Source: Bradyrhizobium sp. Arg816 (GTDB lineage: Bacteria; Pseudomonadota; Alphaproteobacteria; Rhizobiales; Xanthobacteraceae). From it: a DNA stretch of 64,000 nucleotides. Below, piece by piece: positions 1-10,201 of the stretch. Below the pieces are notes generated by a model. It had not been told where the DNA came from, ran no database searches, and saw only the letters and a program-made list of their open reading frames with translations. Positions within the stretch are counted from its first letter, which is position 1. The number at the start of each line of letters is the position of its first letter. The stretch lies in NCBI RefSeq assembly GCF_029989365.1, contig NZ_JAPRAQ010000014.1:124001-188000 (forward strand), given 5' to 3'. Both the position numbers and the translations under genes were made by a program.

Positions 1-1
1 G

Positions 2-1774
2 TTTGCCGCGACCAGCTTCCTCGGCCTGCAATATTGGCAGGAGCGGCAAGCCGCTCATCACTTCATCGAGCATAGCCGCCAGATCCTCGAAACGCTCGAT
101 CGGCTGCGGGCCATCGTCGCGGAACTGGACACTGAAAGGCGCGGGTATCTCATGACCCTCGACCCCGCCTATCTCAAGGCCTACGGCGTCTCTGACGAAA
201 GTGTACGGCGGGAGGCTCAGGCGCTGCAGACGCTGGTCGCGGACGATCCGTTGCAGGGCCTTCGGGCCGGACATCTGGCGCTGACCGTTACAGCCACGCT
301 GCGCGAGATCGACGAGCTGCTGAAGACGGCCGGCACGTCCGGGATGGCCGCGCTCGCAATGATCCGCAGCATGGACGAGGTCCGCTCGCAAATCGACCAG
401 ATGGTGGATCACGAGCGCTTTCGGCTCGCCGACCGGGAGGCGCGCGCCGAAGCATTCGAGCAACGCTGGACCTGGCTGATCGCCGGCGCCGTCGTCCTCG
501 TCGTCGCGCTGGCCGCAGCCGCGCTGGCGCTCGCACGGCTCGAAGCGAAACGGCGGCGGGAGGCGACCGAGCAGAACATCCAGCTCCAGAGTGATGTTGC
601 AGCACGGGATATCAAGATCAGGCGCCTGTTCGATGCCAACATCATCGGCATCATCATCTGGGAAGTCGGGGGGCGCATTCTCGAAGCCAACGATGCCTTC
701 CTCCGTATCGTGGGATACGACCGGGAAGATCTCACCGCAGGGCGCTTGCATCGGACCGACCTCACGCCACCGGAATGGCGCGACCGCGATTTGCAGACCG
801 TGGCGGAACTGAAGCGGGTCGGGACGGCCCAGCCATTCGAGAAGGAGTATGTGCGGAAGGACGGAGGCCGTGTTCCGGTGCTGATCGGCGGGACCATGTT
901 CGGAGAAGGTACGGATCATGGCGTCGGCTTTGTCCTTGATCTGACGGCTCTCAAGCGGGCGGAAGCCGAAGGCCGCGAACACGAGCGGCGCTACCGTGAA
1001 GCGCTGATGGAGCTCGCGCACGCCAATCGCGTCACCACGATGGGACAACTGACCGCTTCGATCGCCCATGAAGTCAACCAGCCGATCGCGGCGATCGTGG
1101 CGAACGCCGAGGCCGGGGTCAGTTGGCTGGGGGCGCAACCGCCAAATCTGGAGCGGGTTCGACAGACCTTCGACTGGATCACCGGTGACGGCATGCGAGC
1201 CGGCGACATCATCGGCCGGATCCGGGCGTTGATCAGGAACGCGCCCCCGCAAAAGGAGGCCCTGGAGATCAACCCGGCGGTGCTTGAGGTCATCGCGCTG
1301 ACACGCAGCGAGGCGTTCAAGAACGGCGTCTCGGTGCGAACCCAATTTGCCGAGGGCTTGCCGCCCATTCAGGCCGATCGGGTTCAACTTCAGCAAGTGG
1401 TGCTCAACCTGATCGTCAACGCGATCGAGGCGATGGCCGCGGTCGGCGAGGGGGGACGGGAGTTGCTGATCAGCACCGGTCGGGTTGGATCGGACGGCGT
1501 CCACGTCACCCTGCGGGATTCCGGTCCGGGGCTGGATCCGAAGAATGTGGACCGCCTGTTCGAAGCCTTCTACACCACCAAGCCCACAGGCATGGGAATG
1601 GGTCTCGCCATCTGCCGCTCGATCATCGAAGCACATGGCGGGCGGATGTGGGCCGGCGCAAACGAGCCGCGGGGCGCCTTCTTCCAGTTCACCCTGCCTC
1701 TCGCGTCAGACGAGACCGCATCTCGCCTTCTGGAGGCGGATGAGCCGACGGGGCAACGCTCTGCGGCCCGATGA
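2..1774 (+). CDS. CHASE3-PAS sensor histidine kinase, 5' end outside window
   Basis: Membrane sensor kinase, truncated by the left edge: the frame is open from base 2 with no start in the window, giving 590 visible residues. The visible N-terminus resembles a CHASE3 sensor (the ELDTERRGYL stretch near bases 127-156). One transmembrane segment follows at about 473-536 and then a PAS domain at about 630-950. The HisKA box has SIAHEVNQPIAAI with the phosphoacceptor His at 1067-1069. The ATPase has N-box NLIVNAIEAM, G1 box DSGPGLDP and G2 box GMGMGLAICRS. No response regulator gene lies next to it in the window, so the partner is unknown. The ligand cannot be told from sequence. Confidence 0.9.
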   Translation, partial: FAATSFLGLQYWQERQAAHHFIEHSRQILETLDRLRAIVAELDTERRGYLMTLDPAYLKAYGVSDESVRREAQALQTLVADDPLQGLRAGHLALTVTATLREIDELLKTAGTSGMAALAMIRSMDEVRSQIDQMVDHERFRLADREARAEAFEQRWTWLIAGAVVLVVALAAAALALARLEAKRRREATEQNIQLQSDVAARDIKIRRLFDANIIGIIIWEVGGRILEANDAFLRIVGYDREDLTAGRLHRTDLTPPEWRDRDLQTVAELKRVGTAQPFEKEYVRKDGGRVPVLIGGTMFGEGTDHGVGFVLDLTALKRAEAEGREHERRYREALMELAHANRVTTMGQLTASIAHEVNQPIAAIVANAEAGVSWLGAQPPNLERVRQTFDWITGDGMRAGDIIGRIRALIRNAPPQKEALEINPAVLEVIALTRSEAFKNGVSVRTQFAEGLPPIQADRVQLQQVVLNLIVNAIEAMAAVGEGGRELLISTGRVGSDGVHVTLRDSGPGLDPKNVDRLFEAFYTTKPTGMGMGLAICRSIIEAHGGRMWAGANEPRGAFFQFTLPLASDETASRLLEADEPTGQRSAAR

Positions 1775-1840
1775 CGGGCTCCGCGTGGCGTGGCCCTTTG
1801 GCGGGAATGTCGCCTGGGCCACGGCTGCTGCGAAGCGGCG

Positions 1841-3013
1841 CTAGCCCGCCGGCATCCGCGTCTCCACCAGGCGCGCCCAGTAGGAGGCGCCGTGGCCGAG
1901 GATGTTGTCGTTGAAGACATAGGCCGGGTGATGGCACTCGTTGCCGTCGCCCATGCCGACCAGGATCATCGCGCCGGGACGTGCTTCCAGCATGAACGAG
2001 AAGTCCTCGGCGCCCATCATCGGTATGAACTTGTCGTTGACGCGCTCGGCACCGACGATGTCGCGGGCGACGTCGGCGGCGAGGCCGGCCTCGCGCGCAT
2101 GGTTCATCGTCACCGGATACATCCGCGAGTACTTGGTCTCGGCCGAGCCGCCATAGGCACGGGCGACGCTCTCGGCGACCTCGCCGATGCGGCGCTCGAC
2201 GAGATCGCGCACTTCAGGATCGAGCGTGCGGACGGTGCCGCCGAGTTCGGCGACTTCAGGGATGATGTTGAAGGCCGTGCCGGAGTGGAATTGGGTGATC
2301 GAGATGACAGCGGACTTCAGCGGGTCGACGTTGCGCGCGACGATCGACTGCAGCGCGTTGACGATCTGCGAGCCGATCAGCACGCTGTCGACGGATTTGT
2401 GCGGACCGGCGCCGGCGTGGCCGCCCTTGCCGTGGACGATGATCTGGATGTTGTCGGAGGAGGCCAGCATCGCGCCGGGCGTGGTCGCGAAATGGCCCTC
2501 GGGCAGGCCCGGCATGTTGTGCATGCCGTAGACCTCCTGGATGTTCCAGCGCGTCATCAAGCCGTCCTCGACCATCGCCTTGCCGCCGCCGCCGCCTTCT
2601 TCCGCAGGCTGGAAGATCATGATCGCGGTGCCGTCGAAATTGCGCGTCTCGGCGAGATATTTGGCGGCACCGAGCAGCATGGCGGTGTGGCCGTCATGGC
2701 CGCAGGCGTGCATCTTGCCGGGGACCTTGGAGGCGTAGGCGACGCCCGACGTCTCCATGATCGGCAGCGCGTCCATGTCGGCACGCAGCCCGATGGTCTT
2801 GCCGGAGGCAGACTTGCGGCCGCGGATCACGCCGACGACGCCGGTGCGGCCGATGCCGGTCACCACCTCGTCGCAGCCGAATTCGCGCAAGCGATCGGCG
2901 ACGATGCCGGCGGTGCGATGGACCTCGTAGAGCAGCTCCGGGTTCTCATGGAAGTCATGGCGCCAGGCGGCCATTTCGTCGGAGAGGGCGGCAACGCGAT
3001 TGACGATGGGCAT
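1841..3013 (-). CDS. M20 family amidohydrolase (hippurate hydrolase/aminoacylase type)
   Basis: Predicted cytosolic zinc metallohydrolase of the M20D group that cleaves N-acyl amino acids or related amides (390 aa, a usual family length). The metal site is visible: HACGHDGHT gives Cys104 and His106, PAEEGGGG gives Glu138/Glu139, YGMHNMP gives His165, and a late ECHHPAY motif supplies the C-terminal histidine. No signal peptide is seen. It converges with the histidine kinase to its left, and a GGTGGGT-type palindromic repeat lies just upstream. The substrate is not predictable, and an IAA-amino acid hydrolase-like activity is as possible as hippurate hydrolysis. Confidence 0.9.
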   Translation of the reverse strand: MPIVNRVAALSDEMAAWRHDFHENPELLYEVHRTAGIVADRLREFGCDEVVTGIGRTGVVGVIRGRKSASGKTIGLRADMDALPIMETSGVAYASKVPGKMHACGHDGHTAMLLGAAKYLAETRNFDGTAIMIFQPAEEGGGGGKAMVEDGLMTRWNIQEVYGMHNMPGLPEGHFATTPGAMLASSDNIQIIVHGKGGHAGAGPHKSVDSVLIGSQIVNALQSIVARNVDPLKSAVISITQFHSGTAFNIIPEVAELGGTVRTLDPEVRDLVERRIGEVAESVARAYGGSAETKYSRMYPVTMNHAREAGLAADVARDIVGAERVNDKFIPMMGAEDFSFMLEARPGAMILVGMGDGNECHHPAYVFNDNILGHGASYWARLVETRMPAG

Positions 3014-3038
3014 GAGGGGATCCGTTTCTTGTTCGTGG

Positions 3039-3109
3039 GGTGGGTCAGCGTAGCGTAACCCACCGCCGTGTCACGAGGAATGGTGGGTGATGCTTGCGGC
3101 TAACCACCC
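3039..3109. repeat. GGTGGGT-type palindromic repeat
   Basis: A short inverted pair GGTGGGTCAGC...GCGTAACCCACC at 3039-3064 is followed by a second GGTGGGT...ACCACCC pair ending near 3109. It resembles the element at 37019-37160. It lies between the convergent-side end of purB and the start of the M20 gene. It looks like a dispersed intergenic repeat; I infer no function. Confidence 0.55.
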
Positions 3110-3131
3110 GGCAGCTTCTGCGGACGCGCGC

Positions 3132-4439
<1,308 letters not shown>

Positions 4440-4651
4440 CAGACTGCTCCAGGAAGGTGGGCGGGCGGCCCAAGGGGGGCGGCGACCGGCCAAAATGCTT
4501 TTTACGCCGTGATTTAGCAGAGCGGGCAGGGCGAAACAAACGATCTGGACCCCGGGCGAGGGGGATCGGCGAGCTATCCACCGCCCCCGGAACTAGCCCA
4601 GGCTGAGGAGACGCCGCCCACAAAAATTAACTGTCAATCACGGATCATTGA

Positions 4652-4675
4652 CTGACAGATATTGAAATCTGTCAG
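4652..4675. promoter_or_regulatory. Inverted repeat overlapping the -35 region (candidate operator)
   Basis: Perfect 9-base arms CTGACAGAT and ATCTGTCAG are separated by ATTGAA. The right arm overlaps the -35 hexamer of the promoter at 4662-4690, the usual geometry of a repressor site. The downstream TetR-family gene is the obvious candidate ligand, which would make the unit autoregulated. Binding is inferred, the repeat itself is plain. Confidence 0.6.
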
Positions 4676-4690
4676 CGAGACGTGTATATC
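4662..4690 (+). promoter_or_regulatory. Sigma-70 type promoter for the small ORF and TetR gene
   Basis: TTGAAA at 4662-4667 and TATATC at 4685-4690 are separated by 17 bases. This is among the best vegetative promoter matches in the window. Transcription would start near 4697, giving a leader of about 120 bases to the small ORF at 4817 and about 310 bases to the TetR start. The rest of 4440-4816 holds no convincing gene. Confidence 0.55.
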
Positions 4691-4816
4691 CGTTCTCGGA
4701 CGCTCCGGTTGGGCGTCCCGCGGTGACCCGCCCGGGGAGCCCGAGGTCCGAAACATTTGCGGATCGCGGGACGTAATTCGGCGGTGGGGACCGCGGACGA
4801 ATGGAGACTTAAGACA

Positions 4817-4918
4817 ATGACGACCGAAATCATCAACTTCACCGGAACGATTGGGCATTGGCTCAATTTACTGGTTGCGCGCCAGATCGCGGCGCAGGCT
4901 GCAAAACTGCCTCATTAA
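4817..4918 (+). CDS. Small 33-residue protein upstream of tetR
   Basis: ATG at 4817 has GGAG ten bases upstream and the frame runs 33 codons to TAA at 4916-4918. The peptide begins MTTEIINFTGTIGHWLNLLV and ends with an Ala/Gln-rich tail; the middle is moderately hydrophobic and amphipathic. I do not recognise it. Its position between a good promoter and a TetR-family gene suggests either a genuine small protein or a leader peptide whose translation affects the downstream gene. It could also be chance. Confidence 0.45.
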   Translation: MTTEIINFTGTIGHWLNLLVARQIAAQAAKLPH

Positions 4919-5005
4919 GGCGAGAGCTTTCCGAAACGACCGGCACGGGCGCTTCGGAAGCAGCTCCATCGCCGGGTGAACCCTGAACGGGAACAAGGTG
5001 CTGGC

Positions 5006-5593
5006 ATGAATGAAGCCGTTGTACTGACGCCGGAGCGGATCCTCGAAGTCACCGAGGACGTTCTGCGGCGCTACGGACTTGCCAAGGCCACCGTGGTTGA
5101 CGTTGCTCGTGCGCTCGATGTGAGCCACGGCAGCGTCTATCGCCATTTCCCGAGCAAGGCCTCGCTACGCGAGGCCGTCGCCAAGCGCTGGCTGGATCGC
5201 ATCGATGCGCCGTTGCTGGCGATCGCCGAGGAGCAGGGGCCGGCGCCTGTCAGGCTCGACCGCTGGCTGCGCACGCTGTTCGCCGCCAAGCGCTCGCGCG
5301 TGCTCGACGATCCCGAGATGTTCGACACCTATCTGACGCTGGCGCGCGAGGCCTGCGCCGCCGTCAAGTGCCACAAGGATACCATGATCGACCAGATCGC
5401 GTCGATCCTGACCGACGGCGTGAAGCAGGGCGTGTTCGAGGTGGGCGACGTCAAGGCCACCGCCCGCGCCATCTTCGATGCCACCGTCCGCTTCCACCAT
5501 CCGGCCCATGCCGACGAGTGGAAGGATGCCGATCTGCCCGCCCGTGTCGATGCCACCCTGGGGCTGGTGCTGCGCGGATTGAAGGCGGCCTAG
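5006..5593 (+). CDS. TetR family transcriptional regulator
   Basis: One-component repressor, 195 aa, the family's usual size. The N-terminal helix-turn-helix lies at residues 26-57 and carries TVVDVARALDVSHGSVYRHF, a typical TetR recognition region. The C-terminal ligand domain is poorly conserved as expected. I use the ATG at 5006, which has AAGG seven to ten bases upstream; an in-frame GTG at 4976 lacks a clear site. It is the last gene of a probable unit starting at the promoter at 4662. No efflux or enzyme gene is adjacent on the same strand, so the target regulon may be elsewhere. Confidence 0.88.
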   Translation: MNEAVVLTPERILEVTEDVLRRYGLAKATVVDVARALDVSHGSVYRHFPSKASLREAVAKRWLDRIDAPLLAIAEEQGPAPVRLDRWLRTLFAAKRSRVLDDPEMFDTYLTLAREACAAVKCHKDTMIDQIASILTDGVKQGVFEVGDVKATARAIFDATVRFHHPAHADEWKDADLPARVDATLGLVLRGLKAA

Positions 5594-5629
5594 ACCGACA
5601 CGCTCCCTCCAAAACGCGCAACCGCCGAT

Positions 5630-5920
5630 TCAGCCCTTCGCCTTGCGCAGCAGGGCCTCCTCGCGAAGGGGAGGCGAGAGGGTCGATTGCCTTCCGTTGG
5701 AAGATGGGACAACCGGCGGGCTCTCCGGATATGTGTTCACCGCGATTTCGACAGCGTCCTTCGACCGCTTCCGAATGCGGTAGAATGTAAGCTCCTGATC
5801 GAGCGCGGGGCAGCGGAAGTGGACGACGGCCGTATCTGGCAAGCGGCAGAGTTCGTCGATGAGCTCACCCACGGTGAGGAGCGGAGGATCGACGACCGTT
5901 CGGTGGATGGCCTTACTCAT
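5630..5920 (-). CDS. Hypothetical protein, 96 aa
   Basis: Small soluble protein of unknown role. A strong site (GAAGGAG) lies eight bases before the ATG at 5920. The first 70 residues look folded (VGELIDELCRLPDTAVVHF), while the last 25 codons run through a GC-rich, repeat-like stretch (5630-5700) and may have been added by repeat insertion at the 3' end. It is convergent with the TetR gene and has no co-directional partner nearby. I recognise no family. Confidence 0.6.
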   Translation of the reverse strand: MSKAIHRTVVDPPLLTVGELIDELCRLPDTAVVHFRCPALDQELTFYRIRKRSKDAVEIAVNTYPESPPVVPSSNGRQSTLSPPLREEALLRKAKG

Positions 5921-6022
5921 GGCGCAACTCCTTCACTCTGCTGCTAACCAAAGCGCGACGGTGTCGGTTCCATTCCGCTCGCCTCAAGCGCTGGATAAAG
6001 GTGCGAACTGCGCGCCGCCGCG

Positions 6023-7054
6023 CTAGAGCGCGGATCCCGACCGCTGGCTGCGCGACCGCAATATGCCGAACGGGTCTTCGCGCCCGGCCAGTTTCCGATA
6101 TGTCGCAAGGTCGTCAAGCGTCGGACCTCCCCCGCGTCGGACATTCCCACTCGTTCCAACCGGAATCGACGTGCCGAGGCCGGCATAGAGATAGCTGTCG
6201 CCGAACGCCTTCTTGAGCGCGGCAAAAGTCGGCTCACCGGTGCAATGTCCCGGTGCTACGGCTTCGACCTTGAACCTGTCCTTCAGAGCGGTAACGACTT
6301 TCGCGATTGCATCGTCAGGCGCCACGACCAGATGAAATCCGCCTGCGATGAGATGAATCCTGGGATTGATACCGGTCGCCGCTTCGACAATGCGCTCGAT
6401 CCCGGGGTGCGAACAACCGACCAGAAGGACTACGCCTTCTGCGGTGTTGACGGCCAAAGACAGCTCCTTGAGCTCTCTTGTCCCGGGCGCGTCGGAGATC
6501 AGCGAAATCAGCGTGATGCCAGGAGCAATCTCGGTCGTTTGATCGATCAGTTCGAAGTTTGCGTTGGCCCATGCCGAGCCGGACTTTATCACCGCTGGGG
6601 GCTTACCTCCGTAGTACCGCATCTCCGGCGGCAAGGCCTCGTCTTTCCGGAAGAAGCCGGAAGGCAGTGAAGAGCCGTAGATGCCAAATCCTTCCTTCGG
6701 CGCGTAGATCTTGACGGTCGGATTGACGCTCAGGACGTAGGACAAACCCGCCATATGATCGGAGTGGCGGTGCGAAAGAACGACAAAGTCGAGGTCCGAA
6801 AGGTTGACACCCCTGGCCTTCACGTTTGCCGCGAAGATTTCGGGGTCGTTACCCGTGTCGAACAACATGCGTTTTCCCGCGACTTCGACAAGGGCGGAAA
6901 AACCCCAGTCCTTTGTCATCGCGTCATTCGTGCCGAAGGCGTCATAAAGAATGGTGATCTGGTCTTTCGCCTCGGCTGCTGCGCTCTCGGTGGTTCCGAT
7001 CGCGACAACGTTGAAGGCGATCAGTACGGCAAGAAGACTGTCCCTGATGTTCAT
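6023..7054 (-). CDS. Exported metallo-beta-lactamase-fold hydrolase
   Basis: Predicted secreted metallohydrolase, 343 aa. A signal peptide (residues 1-27, ending near TTESAAA) precedes an MBL fold with the metal motif HRHSDH at 95-100, FDTGND at 65-70 and GCSHPGIE with His216. This spacing resembles the COG1237 group, which includes enzymes annotated as dihydropterin/RFA-P synthase-like proteins and various hydrolases. The start at 7054 has GGAG upstream; ten further in-frame codons lack a site. The last 40 residues are basic and low in structure. The substrate is unknown. Confidence 0.85.
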   Translation of the reverse strand: MNIRDSLLAVLIAFNVVAIGTTESAAAEAKDQITILYDAFGTNDAMTKDWGFSALVEVAGKRMLFDTGNDPEIFAANVKARGVNLSDLDFVVLSHRHSDHMAGLSYVLSVNPTVKIYAPKEGFGIYGSSLPSGFFRKDEALPPEMRYYGGKPPAVIKSGSAWANANFELIDQTTEIAPGITLISLISDAPGTRELKELSLAVNTAEGVVLLVGCSHPGIERIVEAATGINPRIHLIAGGFHLVVAPDDAIAKVVTALKDRFKVEAVAPGHCTGEPTFAALKKAFGDSYLYAGLGTSIPVGTSGNVRRGGGPTLDDLATYRKLAGREDPFGILRSRSQRSGSAL

Positions 7055-7201
7055 GGAAGCGTCTCCTGTTGTCGTGCAAGGCATACAACGGGGGAACGAG
7101 GGCGGCTTCGAAGACGATCGAGCCTAGCACAATCTGAGAGCGACTGGAGACCTTCGTTGGGGCGGCCGGCCGGAACCAGATAGGCGTCCAGCCGCCAAGC
7201 T

Positions 7202-7852
7202 CTAGATTCGCGTCAGCCCGCAGCTCGCTGCCAGCCGCACGAGCTGTGCATCGGTGCGCGCGCCGGTCTTGGTCTTGATCAAATAGTGATAGTTCTGCAC
7301 CGTCTTGACGCTGAGATTGAGATGCGCCGCGATCTGCTCGGTCGTCGCGCCGCCGGCGAATTGGCGCAGGATCTCGATCTCGCGCTCACCCAGTTGGTCC
7401 AGCGCCGAGCCCGCCGACAGGCTGTCCTCGGCCAGGATATGCGCGATGTCGTCGCTCATGGCGCGCTCGCCGCGCGCAACGCTGCGGATCGCGGTGACGA
7501 CCGCGGAGGGTTCGCTGCTTTTGGTGACGAAGCCGCTGGCACCGGCGCTGAAGGCGGCTTTCACCAGCACGGCTTCGTTGTGCATGGTGAAGACGAGGAT
7601 GCGTGCCCGCGGGCTGCGCGCGCGGATGTTGCGGATCGCCTCCAGCCCGCTCGCGCCGGGCATCGAGATATCCAGCAAGACGACATCAGGGTCGTGCGCC
7701 TTGAAGGCGCCGTAGGCATCGGCCGCGTTGTCGGCCTCCGCCACGACATGGAGATCGCCCTGGCTCTCCAGCACGCGCCGGTAGCCTTGCCGCACGATCG
7801 GATGGTCGTCGACCAGCAGCACGGAGATGCCTGTTGCCGCAACCTCGCTCAT
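7202..7852 (-). CDS. NarL/LuxR-type response regulator
   Basis: Two-domain regulator, 216 aa. The receiver has the acidic pair Asp15-Asp16 and phosphoacceptor Asp61 in VVLLDISMPG, and the C-terminal LuxR-type helix-turn-helix carries LGEREIEILRQFAGGATTEQ and then LSVKTVQNY. The ATG at 7852 is seven bases beyond the stop of the histidine kinase gene, so the two are co-transcribed and surely form a pair. Its targets may include the divergent cluster starting at 9431, which is inference from proximity only. Confidence 0.92.
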   Translation of the reverse strand: MSEVAATGISVLLVDDHPIVRQGYRRVLESQGDLHVVAEADNAADAYGAFKAHDPDVVLLDISMPGASGLEAIRNIRARSPRARILVFTMHNEAVLVKAAFSAGASGFVTKSSEPSAVVTAIRSVARGERAMSDDIAHILAEDSLSAGSALDQLGEREIEILRQFAGGATTEQIAAHLNLSVKTVQNYHYLIKTKTGARTDAQLVRLAASCGLTRI

Positions 7853-7859
7853 GTCGGCC

Positions 7860-9230
7860 TCACGCTGCGAGCGGAATGGTGGCGGCGACGCTGAGGCCTC
7901 CTCGCGCAGGCAGGATCGAGAGCGATCCGCCGGCCGCCGCGACCCGCTCGCGGATGCCGGTGAGGCCGAAGCCGGTCGACTGCGCCACGCGTGCGGCATC
8001 GCCGCCGCCGTCGTCCTCGACACGGATCAGCAACGCGTCGTCGTCACCGGCGCGCCGCTCGATGCGCAAGGAGATCTCACGCGCCGAGCTGTGGCGCAGT
8101 GCGTTGGTCAGGCATTCCTGCGCCACGCGATAGGCGGTGGTGGCGGCCGGGCCGCTGATGTCGGTGAGGTCGCCCCTGAGATCGAGCCGGATGGTCGGCT
8201 GCGCTGCGCTTTGCGAGCGCCAGCTGTCCACCAAATTGACGAGGCTGGCCTCGAGCCCGAGCTCCTCGGGCAGGGGATTGCGCAGGCGTTTGAGCGCATC
8301 GCGCAGCGAGGCCATCAGATGATGGGTGGCCTGCGAGATCATGCGCGCGTCCTGCGCGATTCCGTTATCCTTGCTCTCCTTCGCGCTGGCCGTCTCGATC
8401 GTGTTGGCGAAGGCGAGGATGGCGGAGAGATTTTGGCCGAACTCGTCGTGCAGCTCGCGGGCGAGCGCGCGGCGTTCGTCGTCACGGATCTCGATCAGCC
8501 GCCTTGTCAGCGCCGCGCGCTGTTCGGTGGCTTCCTCCAGCCGGCCGCCGAGCTCGCCGACGGCGCTGCCGATCATCGCCAGCTCCATGGAGCGGAAGCG
8601 CGGCAGTTTCGTGCGATACTGGCCCCGCGCCATGCGCTGGAGCGCGGTGACGATGGTGCGCGCCGGCGCCAGCGCGTGTGCGATGGCGAGCGACGCCAGC
8701 AGTGCGATCGCCGCCGCCATCAGCAGCGCGACATCGACCACGTTGAGGAGATACTCCCAGGCAAGCGAGATGGCCGCTGCGGCATCCGGCGTCGCGACGA
8801 CCGTTCCGGCGGCTGCCGCGCGGGGACTGACCGGCCTTATCACTTCGGCGTGGCTGCCGAGGAAGATCGGTACGATCGCGGTGAACCAGTGCGGCGGCGT
8901 CTTGCCGAGCCCCGCGCTCTGGCCGCAGAGCGGTCTTTCGAATGCGATGGCCGGCTGGAACTCGACGCAGACGCCGGGCGAGATCAGCTTCATCGTCTCC
9001 AGGGTGCGCCACTCCGGAACCGGCAAGAGCTGCTCGCGCGTTCTGCTGCTGCGCAACAAGAACTCGTGCCAGTACAGGGCCTGAAGCGCCTGCGCGACCC
9101 GCTGCGCCGAGGCCGCGGTCGCCCGGTCGACGCTGCGATAGGCGTCGAACGTGGCCCAGACGGTCGCAGCGCCAAGGCAGAGCGCGACGATGAGAAGCAG
9201 ACGGGCGACAAGCTGAAGCACGAGGCGCAT
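7860..9230 (-). CDS. MoxY-like membrane histidine kinase (HisKA_3)
   Basis: Sensor kinase, 456 aa, partner of the LuxR-type regulator directly downstream. Transmembrane segments at about 5-27 and 165-190 enclose an outer region like the LapD/MoxY N-terminal domain. HAMP-like sequence follows to about 240. The HisKA_3 dimerisation motif RALARELHDEFGQNL has His261, and the ATPase has GFGLTGIRERVAAAGG. I start at the ATG at 9230 (MRLVLQLVAR), directly before the first membrane helix; upstream codons in frame are not protein-like. The inducing signal is unknown. Confidence 0.9.
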   Translation of the reverse strand: MRLVLQLVARLLLIVALCLGAATVWATFDAYRSVDRATAASAQRVAQALQALYWHEFLLRSSRTREQLLPVPEWRTLETMKLISPGVCVEFQPAIAFERPLCGQSAGLGKTPPHWFTAIVPIFLGSHAEVIRPVSPRAAAAGTVVATPDAAAAISLAWEYLLNVVDVALLMAAAIALLASLAIAHALAPARTIVTALQRMARGQYRTKLPRFRSMELAMIGSAVGELGGRLEEATEQRAALTRRLIEIRDDERRALARELHDEFGQNLSAILAFANTIETASAKESKDNGIAQDARMISQATHHLMASLRDALKRLRNPLPEELGLEASLVNLVDSWRSQSAAQPTIRLDLRGDLTDISGPAATTAYRVAQECLTNALRHSSAREISLRIERRAGDDDALLIRVEDDGGGDAARVAQSTGFGLTGIRERVAAAGGSLSILPARGGLSVAATIPLAA

Positions 9231-9430
9231 GCGATCACCCTCAACGTTTGGTAAGGTCAGCCTAACAACGCCGCCGCGCCTTGCCAATTGCGGGGTTTGG
9301 GCCGGACTGCAGCTCGGGCAAATTTCCCAAGCTGGATTGGGCATGGCTCTTTGGACCGCGCGCGGCGGCTTTGATCTAATCGGGGTGGAATCGTTGCAGG
9401 CCAAACCCTGCAAGCCAGGAGCAGTGCAGC

Positions 9431-10201
9431 ATGAGTTCGATGACGATTGGACCGATCGCGGGGTCTGCAGCCGATCCTTCCGAGCGCAGCGCGCTGCTGT
9501 TCTGGATGATCTTCACCGGGCTGTCGATCTTCGCCGTCGTGCTGCTGTGGCGCTTCGGCCTGATCCGTCTGATGCTGACCTCGGATCGCACCTACATTTC
9601 CAGCGTGATCGCGCTGCTCTATGTCGTCACCTGCGGCCACTGCTTCCTGCGGACACGGGCCATCGCCCGTGAAGGCGCGGCGGCGCGGCGCTGCCGGGCG
9701 GTGCTCGCGGCGCCCGGGGGCAGCAAGGTGCTCGACGGCAGCGCGGCCGCGCTGCCGCGCGGGCTGGTGCGGGACCACATCGAGAGCCTCGTGACGAAAG
9801 CGTCCGCGCAGGACTACCGGGCGGTCGACCAGACGCTGCTGCTGCGAACGCTGGCCGACCGGCTGCGCGGCTCCAACGGCTTCGGTGCCTTCGTCTCGGA
9901 CACGCTGATGAAGCTCGGCCTGCTCGGCACCATCATCGGCTTCATCATCATGCTGGCGCCGATCGCGGGGCTGGATGCCGCCGACAAGGTCGCGATGCGC
10001 TCCTCGATGGGGCTGATGAGCGACGGCATGGCGGTCGCGATGTACACCACGCTGGCGGGCCTCGTCGGCTCGATCCTGGTCCGCATCCAGTATTACATGC
10101 TGGATGCCGCGACCCAGCGGGTGTTCTCGGACGCCGTGGTACTGACCGAGACCTATGTGACGCCGGTGCTGGAGCGCAAAGGCGCTGGAACCGCGTCATG
10201 A
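9431..10201 (+). CDS. MotA/TolQ/ExbB-like channel protein
   Basis: Integral membrane protein, 256 aa, in the MotA_ExbB superfamily whose members form proton-driven motors with a single-span partner. Hydrophobic segments lie at about 22-45, 55-75, 155-178 and 198-222. LGLLGTIIGFIIML and MAVAMYTTLAGLVGSI match the TolQ/ExbB helix-3 and helix-4 signatures. AGGAG lies ten bases before the ATG. It overlaps the next gene by four bases. It lacks the long cytosolic torque region of true MotA. It is first in the cluster running to 11482 and perhaps to 13780. Confidence 0.82.
   Translation: MSSMTIGPIAGSAADPSERSALLFWMIFTGLSIFAVVLLWRFGLIRLMLTSDRTYISSVIALLYVVTCGHCFLRTRAIAREGAAARRCRAVLAAPGGSKVLDGSAAALPRGLVRDHIESLVTKASAQDYRAVDQTLLLRTLADRLRGSNGFGAFVSDTLMKLGLLGTIIGFIIMLAPIAGLDAADKVAMRSSMGLMSDGMAVAMYTTLAGLVGSILVRIQYYMLDAATQRVFSDAVVLTETYVTPVLERKGAGTAS

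Noticed and set aside
4976..5005. GTG start for the first TetR gene
   Set aside because: No ribosome-binding site is seen, while AAGG precedes the ATG at 5006 at the right distance.
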